Assembly (NCBI GenBank): GCA_947501005.1 | Contig: CANMTU010000001.1 | Location: forward strand, 582,501-646,500 | Source: an uncultured Erythrobacter sp. | GTDB taxonomy: Bacteria > Pseudomonadota > Alphaproteobacteria > Sphingomonadales > Sphingomonadaceae | Direction of reading: 5' to 3' | DNA length: 64,000 nucleotides | Part shown: positions 45,771 through 55,358 of the stretch, piece by piece | Numbering within the stretch: the first letter of the stretch is position 1 | Layout: every line of letters begins with the position of its first letter | Translations under genes and position numbers: made by a program | Notes under the pieces: model-generated | Told to the model about the DNA's origin: nothing | Database searches by the model: none | Seen by the model: only the letters and a program-made list of their open reading frames with translations

Positions 45771-45795
45771 AGGGGCGGCTGCAAGGGCCGCCCCT
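45771..45795 (+). other. rpsO-pnp intercistronic hairpin
   Basis: AGGGGCGGC at 45771-45779 pairs with GCCGCCCCT at 45787-45795 around a 7-base loop. There is no T-run after it. A stem in the rpsO-pnp gap is where E. coli has an RNase III processing site; by position it could be an attenuator or processing site. Confidence 0.5.
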
Positions 45796-45940
45796 TCGAC
45801 TATCCGGCCCGCGTGCAATTCGGCGCGACGGGTCCGACGAATGGGGCGCGAACCAGGCCCCGAACCGGACCGGGACGGTATCCCCGGCACAGTAGGCCCC
45901 GCGCCGCAATAAGGCGCCGCGGGTACGTTAAGGAAAAACC

Positions 45941-48262
45941 ATGTTCGACACGAAAACCGTATCGCTGGAGTGGGGCGGAAAGACCCTCACTCTGGAAACC
46001 GGCCGCATTGCCCGTCAGGCCGACGGGGCGGTCCTCGCCACCTATGGCGAAACCGTGGTGCTGTGCGCCGTCACCGCCGCGCGCAGCGTGAAGGAAGGGC
46101 AGGACTTCTTCCCGCTCACCGTCCACTACCAGGAAAAATTCTCCGCCGCGGGCCGTATTCCCGGTGGCTTCTTCAAGCGCGAAGGCCGCGCGACGGAGAA
46201 GGAAACGCTGACCTCCCGCTTGATCGACCGCCCGGTGCGGCCGCTCTTCCCGGAAGGCTTCTACAACGAGATCAACGTGATCGCGCAGGTCCTCTCCTAC
46301 GATGGCGAGACCGAGCCCGATATCGTCGCGATGGTCGCCGCCTCGGCTGCGCTGACCATTAGCGGCCTGCCCTTCATGGGGCCGATCGGCGCCGCGCGCG
46401 TCGGCTTCCGCAACGGCGAATACGAACTCAATCCCAGCCTCGACAAGGCGCTCGACGACGAAGGTCGTCTCGACCTCGTCGTCGCCGCGACGCAGGATGC
46501 GGTGATGATGGTCGAATCCGAAGCGAAGGAACTGACCGAAGAGGAAATGCTCGGCGCCGTCATGTTCGCGCACGAGGAAAGCCGCAAGGTCATCGGCGCG
46601 ATCATCGATCTCGCTGAACAGGCCGCCAAGGATCCGTGGGAACTCCAGCCGGTCGAAGACAAGTCGGCCACGCTCGACGAACTGCGCGGCATCATCGGCG
46701 ACGATCTCGCCGCGGCCTACAAGATCACCGACAAGGGCGATCGGCAGGATGCGGTCAACGCCGCCCGGGCCAAGGCGCGCGCCCATTACGAGAGCCTCGA
46801 TCACGATGATCCGGCGGAATATCTCGGCAAGCTCAAGCTGGTGAAGAAGCTGGAAAGCGACATCGTGCGCAAGGCCATCCTCAAGGACGGCCAGCGGATC
46901 GACGGCCGCAAGACGACCGAAGTTCGCCCGATCGAGGCGATGGTCGGCCTGCTGCCGCGCACCCACGGTTCGGCGCTGTTCACCCGCGGCGAAACGCAGG
47001 CGATCTGCACCACCACGCTCGGCACCAAGGATGCCGAACAGATGATCGACGGGCTGGAAGGCCTGTCGTACAATCACTTCATGCTGCACTACAACTTCCC
47101 GCCCTATTCGGTCGGCGAAGTAGGCCGCTTCGGCTTCACCAGCCGGCGCGAGACGGGTCACGGAAAGCTCGCCTGGCGCGCGCTGCACCCGGTCCTGCCC
47201 AAGCACGAGGATTTCCCCTACACCATCCGCATCCTGTCGGACATCACCGAGTCCAACGGCTCGAGCTCGATGGCGACGGTGTGCGGCGGCTGTCTCTCGA
47301 TGATGGACGCCGGCGTTCCCCTCGAACGCCCGGTTTCCGGCATCGCGATGGGTCTGATCCTCGAAGGCGACGATTTCACCGTCCTGTCTGACATCCTCGG
47401 TGACGAGGATCACCTCGGCGACATGGACTTCAAGGTCGCCGGAACGGAAAAGGGCATCACCTCGCTCCAGATGGACATCAAGGTCGCCGGCATCACGCAG
47501 GAGATCATGAAGACTGCGCTGGCGCAGGCGAGTGAAGGTCGGACCCATATCCTTGGCGAGATGCAGAAGGCACTCGGCTCGGCACGTGGTGAAGTCTCCA
47601 AGCACGCCCCCCGGATCGAGACGATGCAGATCGACAAGTCGAAGATCCGCGACGTCATCGGTACGGGCGGCAAGGTGATCCGCGAGATCGTCGCCGAAAC
47701 CGGCGCCAAGGTCGACATCGACGACGAGGGCATGATCAAGATCAGCAGCTCGAACGCCGACGAGATCGAAGCGGCCCGCAAGTGGATCGCCGGCATCGTC
47801 GAGGAAGCGGAAGTTGGCAAGGTCTACGACGGCAAGGTCGTCAACATCGTCGATTTCGGTGCCTTCGTGAACTTCATGGGCGGCAAGGACGGTCTCGTCC
47901 ACGTGTCCGAGATGAAGAACGAGCGGGTCGAGAAGCCGACCGACGTCGTGTCCGAAGGGCAGGAGGTGAAGGTCAAGGTGCTCGAGATCGATCAGCGCGG
48001 CAAGGTCCGCCTGTCGATGCGGGTCGTCGATCAGGAAACCGGCGAAGAACTGGAAGACACGCGCCCGCCGCGCGAACCGCGTGAACCGCGCGGTGATCGA
48101 GGCGATCGCGGCCCGCGTGGTGGCGGCGGCGGTGACCGTCGCGGTGGCCGCGGCGGCCGGGGCGGTCCGCGCCGGGACGGCGGCAACCGCGATGGCGGCG
48201 GCCGGGACGGCGGCAATGGCGGCTCGGGCGAGGCGCACGTGCCGGACTTCCTCAAGGACTGA
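45941..48262 (+). CDS. pnp: polyribonucleotide nucleotidyltransferase
   Basis: This 773-residue PNPase degrades RNA from the 3' end with phosphate. It has two RNase PH domains (residues 10-220 and 310-545), separated by a helical domain, then a KH domain ([21 protein letters not shown]) and an S1 domain ([21 protein letters not shown]). The last 75 residues are an Arg/Gly/Asp-rich RGG-like tail, longer than in E. coli, which may bind RNA. It is the last gene of the cluster and precedes a terminator. Confidence 0.97.
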   Translation: MFDTKTVSLEWGGKTLTLETGRIARQADGAVLATYGETVVLCAVTAARSVKEGQDFFPLTVHYQEKFSAAGRIPGGFFKREGRATEKETLTSRLIDRPVRPLFPEGFYNEINVIAQVLSYDGETEPDIVAMVAASAALTISGLPFMGPIGAARVGFRNGEYELNPSLDKALDDEGRLDLVVAATQDAVMMVESEAKELTEEEMLGAVMFAHEESRKVIGAIIDLAEQAAKDPWELQPVEDKSATLDELRGIIGDDLAAAYKITDKGDRQDAVNAARAKARAHYESLDHDDPAEYLGKLKLVKKLESDIVRKAILKDGQRIDGRKTTEVRPIEAMVGLLPRTHGSALFTRGETQAICTTTLGTKDAEQMIDGLEGLSYNHFMLHYNFPPYSVGEVGRFGFTSRRETGHGKLAWRALHPVLPKHEDFPYTIRILSDITESNGSSSMATVCGGCLSMMDAGVPLERPVSGIAMGLILEGDDFTVLSDILGDEDHLGDMDFKVAGTEKGITSLQMDIKVAGITQEIMKTALAQASEGRTHILGEMQKALGSARGEVSKHAPRIETMQIDKSKIRDVIGTGGKVIREIVAETGAKVDIDDEGMIKISSSNADEIEAARKWIAGIVEEAEVGKVYDGKVVNIVDFGAFVNFMGGKDGLVHVSEMKNERVEKPTDVVSEGQEVKVKVLEIDQRGKVRLSMRVVDQETGEELEDTRPPREPREPRGDRGDRGPRGGGGGDRRGGRGGRGGPRRDGGNRDGGGRDGGNGGSGEAHVPDFLKD

Positions 48263-48285
48263 TCCTCCTTCACCAGAAAAACCGG

Positions 48286-48320
48286 AAGGCCGCGGGAGCA
48301 ATCTCGCGGCCTTTCGCATT
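48286..48320 (+). terminator. terminator after pnp
   Basis: AAGGCCGCG at 48286-48294 pairs with CGCGGCCTT at 48305-48313, then TCGCATTTG. The T-run is imperfect, but the stem is strong and lies 23 bp after the pnp stop. Confidence 0.65.
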
Positions 48321-48330
48321 TGTAAGTTTC

Positions 48331-49404
48331 ATGGATACGCAAATCTCCGCCAGCCTCGCCGGCGCCGAACCGCCTGGCCAGCGCATTCCGTTGCTGTCGC
48401 GTCTGCCGCTCGCGCGGACGCGGCGCTGGCTCGCCTATGGGGTGGCGGTGGCACTCTCGCTGCTCGGGCTCGGCGTGCGGCTGGCCGTGGGCGATGCCTT
48501 GCCGACCGGCTTTCCCTACATCACCTTCTTTCCCGCGGTCATCGTCACCGCCTTCCTGTTCGGCATGGGGCCGGGCATCCTCGCAGGTGTCCTGTCGGGT
48601 ATGCTCTCGTGGTGGTTTTTCATCCCGCCTTTCGACAGCTTTGCCCTGCCGTTCACCGCGTTCGTCGCGCTGGCTTTCTATGTTCTGATCGTGACGGTCG
48701 ACATCACGCTCATCCACTGGATGCAGACCGCCAATCACGACCTCGCGCGGGAACGTCGGCGAAGCGAGCAACTGGCCGATACCCGCGAGATCCTGTTCAA
48801 GGAATTGCAGCACCGCGTCGGCAACAACCTCCAGATGGTCGGCTCGCTGATCGCGTTGCAGAAGCGGCGGATGGACGATCCGGCGGCGAAAGCCGCGCTT
48901 GACGAGGCATCGCGCAGGCTCGGCCTGGTCGGCCGGATCCAGCGCCAGCTGTACGATCCGGCGGGCGCGCAGCTTTCGCTGGCGGCCTATATCGACCAGA
49001 TCTGCCAGGACGTGATCGACGCCTCGAGCCGCGACGGGATCGAATACGAGTTTTCCGCCGAGGTTGACACCGTCCTGCCGCCGGAGAAAGCGATCCCGAC
49101 CGCGCTGGTCGTGGCCGAGGCCATCACCAATGCGATCGAGCATGGCTTCGCGGATGCGGACCATGGCAAGGTCAAGGTGACGGTCGCGCGGGTCGATCAG
49201 CATGTCGCGGTCACCATTGCCGACAATGGCAAGGGCGTGCCGCTGGGTTTCGACGCGAACGTCTCGGAAAGCCTTGGCCTGAAGATTGCCCGTACGCTGG
49301 CTCAGTCGCTCGGCGGTACGTTCTCCATGACGTCGTCGCCGCTCGGCGAGGGCGCGGTGGCCCGGCTGGAGATCGCGGTCGAACTGCCGGACCCCGTGCT
49401 CTAG
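48331..49404 (+). CDS. sensor histidine kinase, DUF4118 plus HisKA_2
   Basis: This 357-residue protein has an N-terminal four-helix membrane module of the DUF4118/KdpD type (residues 30-135, with FPYITFFPAVIVTAFLFGMGPG). The HisKA_2 phospho-acceptor follows, with H161 in LQHRVGNNLQMVGSLI. The HATPase domain shows NAIEHGF, DNGKGVPLG and SLGLKIARTLAQSLGG. It is an HWE/HisKA_2 kinase of the kind seen in general stress response signalling (PhyR/EcfG) or light signalling. No response regulator lies next to it. Its ligand is unknown. Confidence 0.9.
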   Translation: MDTQISASLAGAEPPGQRIPLLSRLPLARTRRWLAYGVAVALSLLGLGVRLAVGDALPTGFPYITFFPAVIVTAFLFGMGPGILAGVLSGMLSWWFFIPPFDSFALPFTAFVALAFYVLIVTVDITLIHWMQTANHDLARERRRSEQLADTREILFKELQHRVGNNLQMVGSLIALQKRRMDDPAAKAALDEASRRLGLVGRIQRQLYDPAGAQLSLAAYIDQICQDVIDASSRDGIEYEFSAEVDTVLPPEKAIPTALVVAEAITNAIEHGFADADHGKVKVTVARVDQHVAVTIADNGKGVPLGFDANVSESLGLKIARTLAQSLGGTFSMTSSPLGEGAVARLEIAVELPDPVL

Positions 49405-49755
49405 CGCGGACTTGCCACGGGGCCGGGTAATGGACATGAGAGCGCCATGCTATCCAGGGTAAGCCTTCGAAATGCAGCCATCGCGCGGTTTGCGACCGGT
49501 GCCGGTTTCGGGAGAAAGCCTCGGTGGCTTGCGCTCTCACTCCCGTTCGGCTCCGGGGAACAACATGTCAGGGCTGCGGCTCCGCAAGACGCATCGGGGA
49601 CCGCACTCCACGCCAGGCCTTTCCGCTCAATCGAAGTAGCAACCAAGCAAGGCGGACACGAACCCGGCCTAACCCGCTTCACATCGCGACCTCTTGCCTG
49701 CGTTCCCTCGCCAAGCGAAGCGGCTCATCGAAAACCCGGAAAGGTCTGACCGGCC
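49405..49755 (+). other. intergenic stretch, no supported gene
   Basis: A 351-bp gap. A 100-residue frame (49447-49749) is open, but its composition is basic and mixed and matches no family I know; I judge it to be chance. Nothing else is visible. Confidence 0.4.
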
Positions 49756-50436
49756 ATGCTGCCCCGTGAAACCCTTGCCACCGCCGACATTCCCGGAGGG
49801 GGAACGCTGACGCTGATCCGCCACGGGCGCGACCATATCATCATGCTCGGCCGGGACGAGTTGATGGGTACGCGCATGCAATTCAGCGAGGAACAGCTGG
49901 CCGAACTGACTGTCGCCCGCCTGACCGCGCCGCGTCCGCGAGTGCTGATCGGCGGCTATGGCATGGGCTTCACCTACCGCGCGACGCTGTCCGCGCTGCC
50001 GCCCGAGGGGCGCGCGGTGGTGGCTGAAGTGGTGCCCGAGATTCTCGAATGGGCGGGGGGGCCGCTCGCCCATCTGACGGGGGACAGTCTGGCCGATCCG
50101 CGCGGCGAAGTCGTGCTGTGCGACGTGGCGGCGCTGATCGACGACGCGATCGACGGAACCTGGCCGCGCTTCGATGCGATTCTGATGGACGTCGACAACG
50201 GGCCGGACGGGATCGTGCGCGACGGGAACGAGCGGCTCTATACCCGCACCGGTCTTGCGAAAGCGCGCGATGCGCTCAATCCAGGCGGTGTGCTGGCGAT
50301 CTGGTCCGCCGCGCCGGACCATGTCTTCACAAGGCGGCTGAAGGACACCGGCTTCGAAGTAGAGGAACGGACCGTACGGGCGCGGCCGAACAACAAGGGC
50401 CCGCGTCACACGATCTGGTTCGCGCAGAAACGCTAG
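49756..50436 (+). CDS. spermidine synthase-like methyltransferase-fold protein
   Basis: This 226-residue protein resembles the spermidine synthase (SpeE-like) family: LTLIRHGRDHIIMLGRDELM, then the SAM-type loop VLIGGYGMGFTYRATL, an acidic ILMDVDNGPDG and NPGGVLAIWSA. The catalytic DxxYG/E pattern of true polyamine aminopropyltransferases is incomplete, so the product may not be spermidine. It converges with the DUF1993 gene, 12 bp away. Confidence 0.8.
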   Translation: MLPRETLATADIPGGGTLTLIRHGRDHIIMLGRDELMGTRMQFSEEQLAELTVARLTAPRPRVLIGGYGMGFTYRATLSALPPEGRAVVAEVVPEILEWAGGPLAHLTGDSLADPRGEVVLCDVAALIDDAIDGTWPRFDAILMDVDNGPDGIVRDGNERLYTRTGLAKARDALNPGGVLAIWSAAPDHVFTRRLKDTGFEVEERTVRARPNNKGPRHTIWFAQKR

Positions 50437-50448
50437 GGTAGCGCGGCC

Positions 50449-50976
50449 TCAGCGCGGCTCGCTACGCATCCTGCCGAGGAAATCGCGCTTCTGGAGTGCG
50501 ACGCCTTGCATCCGCAATATGTCGTACGCCGTGGCCGCGTGGAAGAACACGTTGGGCGTCGAGAAGCTCAGCAGGAAATTCTGGACCGTAAAATCGAGGC
50601 GGTATTTCTCGCCGATCGAGAACACCACCGTCCGGTCGGCCATCGCATCGAGCGTCTGCGGTTCAACCGCTTCGAGCGCGCTGAGGGTCTTGTCGAGCAA
50701 TTCCCTCACGCCGTCGAAAGTCGTCGGCGCCGGATCGACATGCGGGGAAAACCGCCCTTCGCCGCATTGCGCGATCGCATGGGCGGAGTGGGTCCAGCAG
50801 CTTTTGAACTGATAGGCCAGGGGCAGCATATCGGGCGCGAGCCGGACGGCCAGCAGATCCTCCTGCGCCATGCCTTCCTGCTCGGCCCATGCTTGGGCCT
50901 TGTCCAGAATGCCTTGCACCGACTGGACGACCTGGACGAAATTCGGAACGACAGCGTCGTACAGACCGAGAGCCAT
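50449..50976 (-). CDS. DUF1993 family protein
   Basis: This 175-residue protein belongs to the DUF1993 group, related to the DinB four-helix fold. It starts LGLYDAVVPNFVQVVQSVQGILDKAQAW and has LDFTVQNFLLSFSTPNVFFHAATAYDILR, a typical C-terminal core. Function is unknown. It lies 23 bp downstream of gcrA. Confidence 0.83.
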   Translation of the reverse strand: MALGLYDAVVPNFVQVVQSVQGILDKAQAWAEQEGMAQEDLLAVRLAPDMLPLAYQFKSCWTHSAHAIAQCGEGRFSPHVDPAPTTFDGVRELLDKTLSALEAVEPQTLDAMADRTVVFSIGEKYRLDFTVQNFLLSFSTPNVFFHAATAYDILRMQGVALQKRDFLGRMRSEPR

Positions 50977-50999
50977 GCCAGATTATCCTCTCGTCGCGC

Positions 51000-51716
51000 T
51001 CAACGAACGCGCGGGCCGCCGAAGGGCAGCGGGGGCGGGGGGCGGCGCACGCCACGCGGCAGTTGCGCCTGATAGGCACGCCCGCAATGTTCGACGCAAT
51101 AGGGGAAGCCGGGATTCACCGTCTCGCCGCAGAAATGGAAGTCCGGCTCGCCCGGATGACCCATGGGCCAGCGGCAGACCTTGTCCGACAGATCGAGCAG
51201 GCTGGTCTTGTCGGCAATCGCGGGATCGGGCTTGGCCGGAACCAGGCGCCGCGCCGGTGCGGGCGGGATCGGCGGCTGTTGATCGCCCGGTCCCTGCCGC
51301 AGGAATCCGCCCGGGCCGACCGAGACGATCTTGGGCAGGTCGCCCTGCTTGTTGGGCATCGGCTGGCTCTGCCCCGTATCCGCCTTTGCATCAGGCGTCG
51401 CGGCGGGCGAGGGGGCGGGGGTTGCATCGGCCGCGGGCGCCGGAGGCGTAGAAGCGACAGGTGCGGCTTGCGGCGCGGCCGGTTTCGTCGGCGCGGGGCG
51501 AGGAGCAGGCGCGGGCCGGGCTGCCGGCGCCTTGGGCGCGGCCTTCTTCTCACCCGCCTTCACGGGCGAGGGCCGCGACTTCAGGCCGAGGCGATGCGCC
51601 TTGCCGATCACGGCATTACGGCTCACTCCGCCCAGCTCGTCGGCGATCTGGCTTGCGGTCGACCCGCTTTCCCACATCTTCTTCAGGGTGGCGATCCGTT
51701 CGTCGGTCCAGCTCAT
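51000..51716 (-). CDS. gcrA: GcrA cell-cycle regulator
   Basis: This 238-residue protein has the GcrA N-terminal helix-turn-helix (SWTDERIATLKKMWESGSTASQIADELGGVSRNAVIGKAHRLGL). The conserved C-terminal domain binds sigma-70 (CRWPMGHPGEPDFHFCGETVNPGFPYCVEHCGRAYQ, four cysteines). The Pro/Ala linker (residues 50-125) is longer than in Caulobacter GcrA (173 residues). GcrA acts with the CcrM methylation state of GANTC sites to time cell-cycle genes. It supports an alphaproteobacterial host. Confidence 0.95.
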   Translation of the reverse strand: MSWTDERIATLKKMWESGSTASQIADELGGVSRNAVIGKAHRLGLKSRPSPVKAGEKKAAPKAPAARPAPAPRPAPTKPAAPQAAPVASTPPAPAADATPAPSPAATPDAKADTGQSQPMPNKQGDLPKIVSVGPGGFLRQGPGDQQPPIPPAPARRLVPAKPDPAIADKTSLLDLSDKVCRWPMGHPGEPDFHFCGETVNPGFPYCVEHCGRAYQAQLPRGVRRPPPPLPFGGPRVR

Positions 51717-51790
51717 ACTCAGTCCTGCAATCCTGTAATGTCCCTCGCCGCGCTTGCCAGCAAGGGGTGCTTGGCCCTAGGCGCACGCCC

Positions 51791-52693
51791 ATGGCCGATC
51801 AAGTCCAACCCGCCGCGCCCACCGCCCAGTCGAGCGAGAGCGCCTTCACCCCGGCAGACCAGGGCCGGAAGCCCCGGTTCCCGCCACGCGGCGAGCCGGT
51901 CATCACCGGCATCAATCGCGTCGGGTTGTGGAGCCTTTATGTAAAGGAGGTCCGGCGGTTTTTAAAGGTCCAGACGCAGACCATCTGGGCGCCGGCGGTT
52001 ACGACATTGCTGTTCCTCGTCATCTTCACCGTGGCGCTCGGCCGGACGGATCGCGAGATTCTCGGCGTGAACTTCGCCACCTTCGTCGCCCCCGGCCTGA
52101 TCGTGATGGGCATGATGCAGAACGCGTTCGCCAATTCCAGCTTCTCGCTGCTGGCGGGCAAGATCCAGGGGACGATCATCGACCTCTTGATGCCGCCTTT
52201 ATCGGACGGAGAGCTGATGGCTGGAATTACGGCCGCCGCGGTGACCCGCGCAGTGTTGGTGGGTTTCGCCGTCGCCATCGCCATGGCGTTCTATCCCGGC
52301 GTGGACCTGTCGATCGCGCACCCATGGGCGGTTGTATGGTTCGGGTTGATGGGCGCAGTCATGCTGTCGCTGATGGGTCTGCTCGCCTCGATCTGGGCGG
52401 AGAAGTTCGACCATAACGCCGCGGTCACGAATTTCGTCATCGCGCCGCTCAGCCTGCTTTCGGGCACGTTCTACGTGATCGACAACCTCGCGCCGCTGTT
52501 CCAGGCGATCAGCCGGGTGAACCCGTTCTTCTACGTCATCTCGGGCTTCCGCTTCGGCTTTCTCGGCGAGAGCGATATCGGCAACACCAACCAGGCGGTG
52601 ATCCACAGCGCGATCGGCCTCGGCATCGCCAACGCGGTGCTGGCCTATGTCGTCTACCGGGTGCTGAAATCGGGCTGGAAAATCCGCAGTTGA
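51791..52693 (+). CDS. ABC-2 type transporter permease
   Basis: This 300-residue protein has a polar N-terminus (residues 1-50) and six membrane segments of the ABC2_membrane type. The family signature is FATFVAPGLIVMGMMQNAFANSSFSLLAGKIQGTI and PLSLLSGTFYVIDNLAPLFQAISRVNPFFYVISGFRFGFLGES. It resembles YadH-like ABC export permeases. No ATPase gene lies next to it in this window. I chose the ATG at 51791 since translation upstream overlaps gcrA. Confidence 0.88.
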   Translation: MADQVQPAAPTAQSSESAFTPADQGRKPRFPPRGEPVITGINRVGLWSLYVKEVRRFLKVQTQTIWAPAVTTLLFLVIFTVALGRTDREILGVNFATFVAPGLIVMGMMQNAFANSSFSLLAGKIQGTIIDLLMPPLSDGELMAGITAAAVTRAVLVGFAVAIAMAFYPGVDLSIAHPWAVVWFGLMGAVMLSLMGLLASIWAEKFDHNAAVTNFVIAPLSLLSGTFYVIDNLAPLFQAISRVNPFFYVISGFRFGFLGESDIGNTNQAVIHSAIGLGIANAVLAYVVYRVLKSGWKIRS

Positions 52694-52697
52694 GCGA

Positions 52698-53078
52698 TCA
52701 GTGCGTCAGCTTGCGGCGCATCCGGTAGCGACCGTTTTCGAACACCTCGAAATAGTCGTGCACATCGGGGTGGGAGATCGGGCCGGCGCGCGAATCCTCG
52801 ATCAGGTTCTGCTGGCTGACATAGGCGACGTAATCGCTCTCGTCGCTTTCAGCGAGCAGGTGATAGAACGGCTGGTCGCGATCCGGCCGTATTTCCTCGG
52901 GAATCGAGGAATACCATTCCTCGCTATTGGCGAAGACCGGGTCGACATCGAAGATGACGCCGCGAAAATCGAACGCGCGGTGGCGCACGATATCGCCGAT
53001 CGCGAAGCGGGTTTTCACGTGGCGGGGCACTTCGATCGTGCGGCCGGCCTGTACGGAGAAGTAGGAAGTCTTGTCCAT
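52698..53078 (-). CDS. hspQ: heat shock protein HspQ
   Basis: This 126-residue protein has the YccV/hemimethylated-DNA-binding-like fold: HVKTRFAIGDIVRHRAFDFRGVIFDVDPVFANSEEWYSSI, then RDQPFYHLLAESDESDYVAYVSQQNL. HspQ adjusts Lon protease activity in enterobacteria. The gene is 4 bp from the stop of the convergent ABC permease. Confidence 0.9.
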   Translation of the reverse strand: MDKTSYFSVQAGRTIEVPRHVKTRFAIGDIVRHRAFDFRGVIFDVDPVFANSEEWYSSIPEEIRPDRDQPFYHLLAESDESDYVAYVSQQNLIEDSRAGPISHPDVHDYFEVFENGRYRMRRKLTH

Positions 53079-53239
53079 GTCTGCACAGGATATGGGTAAG
53101 AACGCGCATTACACAAGCGCGGTTTGCGCCCTGTCCCCCGCCGGTCATGGAAAAGCGCTTGGCAAGCCGGCGCGGGTCGGCTAACCGGCCCCCTCGCTTC
53201 GACCGGGGCCACACGGCCCGTTAAGCGCACCCGACATGC

Positions 53240-53329
53240 GGAGAGGTGGCAGAGAGGTCGAATGCGCCGCACTCGAAATGCGGTATAGGGGCAACTCTAT
53301 CGTGGGTTCGAATCCCACCCTCTCCGCCA
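53240..53329 (+). tRNA. tRNA-Ser (anticodon CGA)
   Basis: A 90-base cloverleaf with a long variable arm and encoded CCA. The acceptor is GGAGAGG/CCTCTCC, the anticodon stem GCCGC(A)/TGCGG encloses loop CTCGAAA (anticodon CGA), and the T arm is GTGGG-TTCGAAT-CCCAC. Its 3' end is the attachment site of the downstream island. Confidence 0.95.
53313..53329 (+). repeat. attL, 17-bp direct repeat
   Basis: TCCCACCCTCTCCGCCA, the 3' end of tRNA-Ser(CGA), identical to 63169-63185. It rebuilds the tRNA 3' end next to the integrase gene. Confidence 0.85.
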
Positions 53330-53487
53330 CGGGCCTTTTGTGGGCTTTCCAAACCCTTCCAGATTTCGGCTCAAAGTTTTACAAATCCTATGGTTGCAGC
53401 TCCTATGCGGTCCAGCTCATTTTACCCCAAGCTAGATGCATGTCGGGGTATTCTGGGGGTAACGAACCAATCAACCTAGGGGTAAGG

Positions 53488-54802
53488 ATGTTGACGGATA
53501 AGGCCGTGCGCGCGGCTGCTTCGAGAAACAAAACATATAAACTTGCCGACAGCCGCGGATTGCATCTTCATGTGTCTGCCAGCGGCCACCAAAGCTGGCG
53601 GTACAATTACCGGTTCGAAAGCAAGGATCGTTTGCTGACCTTGGGTGCATATCCCGAGGTATCGCTGGCCGATGCTCGCGAGAAGCGCGACGAGGCGAAG
53701 AAGATCCTGCGAGATGGTCGCGACCCCCGGCAAAGCGCAAAGCGCAGTCGGCTGATAGGCAGGGCTGGTTCGGCAAAGTCGTTCGAGGAAGTGGCCCGCG
53801 ATCGGCATGCCACGCAGGTCGCGCGCTGGAAGCCAGTGCACGCCAACGATGTCATCACCAGCCTCGAGCGCGACGTCTTCCCGCATCTGGGCGCAATGCC
53901 GCTGGCCGAGATCGACAAGCCGCTTTTGCTCTCGATCCTGCGCAAGGTCGAGAAGCGCGGCGCGATTGAGACAGCGCGGCGGATTAAGCAGCGCGTTGCG
54001 GCGATCTGCCGCTACGTCAATGCCGAAGGCGCGGGCCTCGAGAACCCTGCCACTGATAGCAACGATGGATTGAAACCGCTGCCGCCGGCCAAGCGCTACC
54101 CCGCCCTCATCTACGTTGATGCGATCCGCACGATGATAGGCGACATCGATCGTGCCGGTGCCTCGCCAGTCAACCGCTTCGCTGCACGCCTGCTGGCGCT
54201 CACCGCACAGCGTCCGGGCATGGTCCGGTTTATGGAATGGGACGACATCGCCGGCATCGACTGGGGCGATACGAACGCAGATACGAGCGAGGCGTTGTGG
54301 AAGGTGCCGGAATCGCAAATCAAGCAAGAACTGCACCTGCGCACTGACGAGGCGTTCGATCATCCGGTACCGCTGTCCGCGCAGGCGGTCGATACTCTTC
54401 GCGCCGTGCGCTGGCTGACCGGTCGCTCACCGTTCGTATTTCCGGGCGCACGGTCTGGTCTCAAGCCGATCAGCGAGAAACGCGATCGGCTATTTCTACA
54501 ACCGCGAGGGCCACAAGGGCCGCCATGTTCCGCATGGATGGCGATCGAGCTTCTCGACCATCATGAACGAGCAAGCCGAGCGGGAGCTTGGCGCTGACGT
54601 GCGGCTCCTTGCCGATCGGATGATCATCGATCTGATGCTTGCGCATACGCCGAAGGGAATGAGCGCGAGCGAGCTGCGCTACAGTCGTGCCGCTTACATG
54701 CCGCGTCGCCGCGAGCTCGCGCAGCGGTGGGCGGATCTGATCATGAAAGGTGCGATTCCGGCCGATGACATCATCGACAGTCTAAGCCGCAAGCTGCGCT
54801 AG
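53488..54802 (+). pseudogene. tyrosine integrase (IntA/P4 type), frameshifted
   Basis: The N-terminal DUF4102-type domain is complete (LTDKAVRAAASRNKTYKLADSRGLHLHVSASG), the core-binding domain follows, and the catalytic domain has the first Arg in TAQRPGMVRF. Near 54478-54480 one extra A (AAA for AA) shifts the frame. Removing it restores GYFYNREGHKGRHVPHGWRS (HxxR), MLAHTP and SRAAYMPRRRELAQRWADLI with the Tyr nucleophile. As read, the first product stops at 54597 without the catalytic tyrosine. The full reading is about 437 residues. It starts at the ATG 53488, after the tRNA. Confidence 0.85.
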
Positions 54803-55161
54803 CGCCCACCGCGCTTTGCCGCTTGCTCCTCGATCCAGACAAGCACCTCGTCCTTACGCCAGCGCGAACTCGAACCGAGCTTGATCCGCTCCGGGAACGC
54901 ACCTTTCTTCTCGTCTCCATAGATCGTAGATACACTCCGCCCAATCAGCTTGCGGACCTCTTCTACGGTCAACAGCAGCGGGCCGACGCCGGGCGGATCG
55001 GACGAGACCGCCCTACGTAACTCGCCGTCCCCGACCTTTATTGTAGGGGGCGAGTTCAGCCTTCGTGCTGCGACTGCGCGAACGGCACAAAGCTGCGGAT
55101 CTGCGATCTCTTCTACCTGCCGAGTGGTCAGCGGGCCAGTGGCTTGAGCGCGGCCAGCCAA
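54799..55161 (-). CDS. AlpA-like helix-turn-helix regulator
   Basis: The C-terminal 60 residues form the AlpA-type excisionase-like domain: LTVEEVRKLIGRSVSTIYGDEKKGAFPERIKLGSSSRWRKDEVLVWIEEQAAKRGG. AlpA proteins regulate integrase or act as excision factors in P4-like islands. The start is unsure: the longest frame begins at a TTG (55161), which gives 120 residues, much longer than the usual 70. The stop overlaps the integrase end by four bases on the opposite strand. Confidence 0.75.
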   Translation of the reverse strand: MAGRAQATGPLTTRQVEEIADPQLCAVRAVAARRLNSPPTIKVGDGELRRAVSSDPPGVGPLLLTVEEVRKLIGRSVSTIYGDEKKGAFPERIKLGSSSRWRKDEVLVWIEEQAAKRGGR

Positions 55162-55358
55162 TCGTCGAACTGCACATCATCAACGAAGATGCGATGAGTT
55201 AGCGGCGCTTCGGGATCGGCCCAAAGTTCAAAATTGAACGCGCCCGTCGCGAAGCGGTGAAGTGGCTCGTCCAGCTCCCAGAGACCTGCGTCGATACCCA
55301 CGACCTTGCCCCCGCCAAGAGGACGCGCGAATGTGTCAAGCCGACCGTTGGCAAACAT
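55128..55358 (-). CDS. hypothetical protein, perhaps N-terminally truncated
   Basis: The frame gives 76 residues from the ATG at 55358 (MFANGRLDTFARPLGGGKVV). The same frame stays open and protein-like for 35 further codons (FPAIFAASQDDGENDVPRDL) with no start codon, back to a TAA. The typical continuation GAFNFELW plus HRIFVDDVQFDDWLAAL resembles C-terminal parts of island or phage hypothetical proteins. I read it as a remnant of a longer gene. Function unknown. Confidence 0.45.
   Translation of the reverse strand: MFANGRLDTFARPLGGGKVVGIDAGLWELDEPLHRFATGAFNFELWADPEAPLTHRIFVDDVQFDDWLAALKPLAR

Noticed and set aside
49447-49749. 100-residue frame before the spermidine synthase-like gene
   Set aside because: No family resemblance, no clear ribosome-binding site, composition like non-coding DNA.
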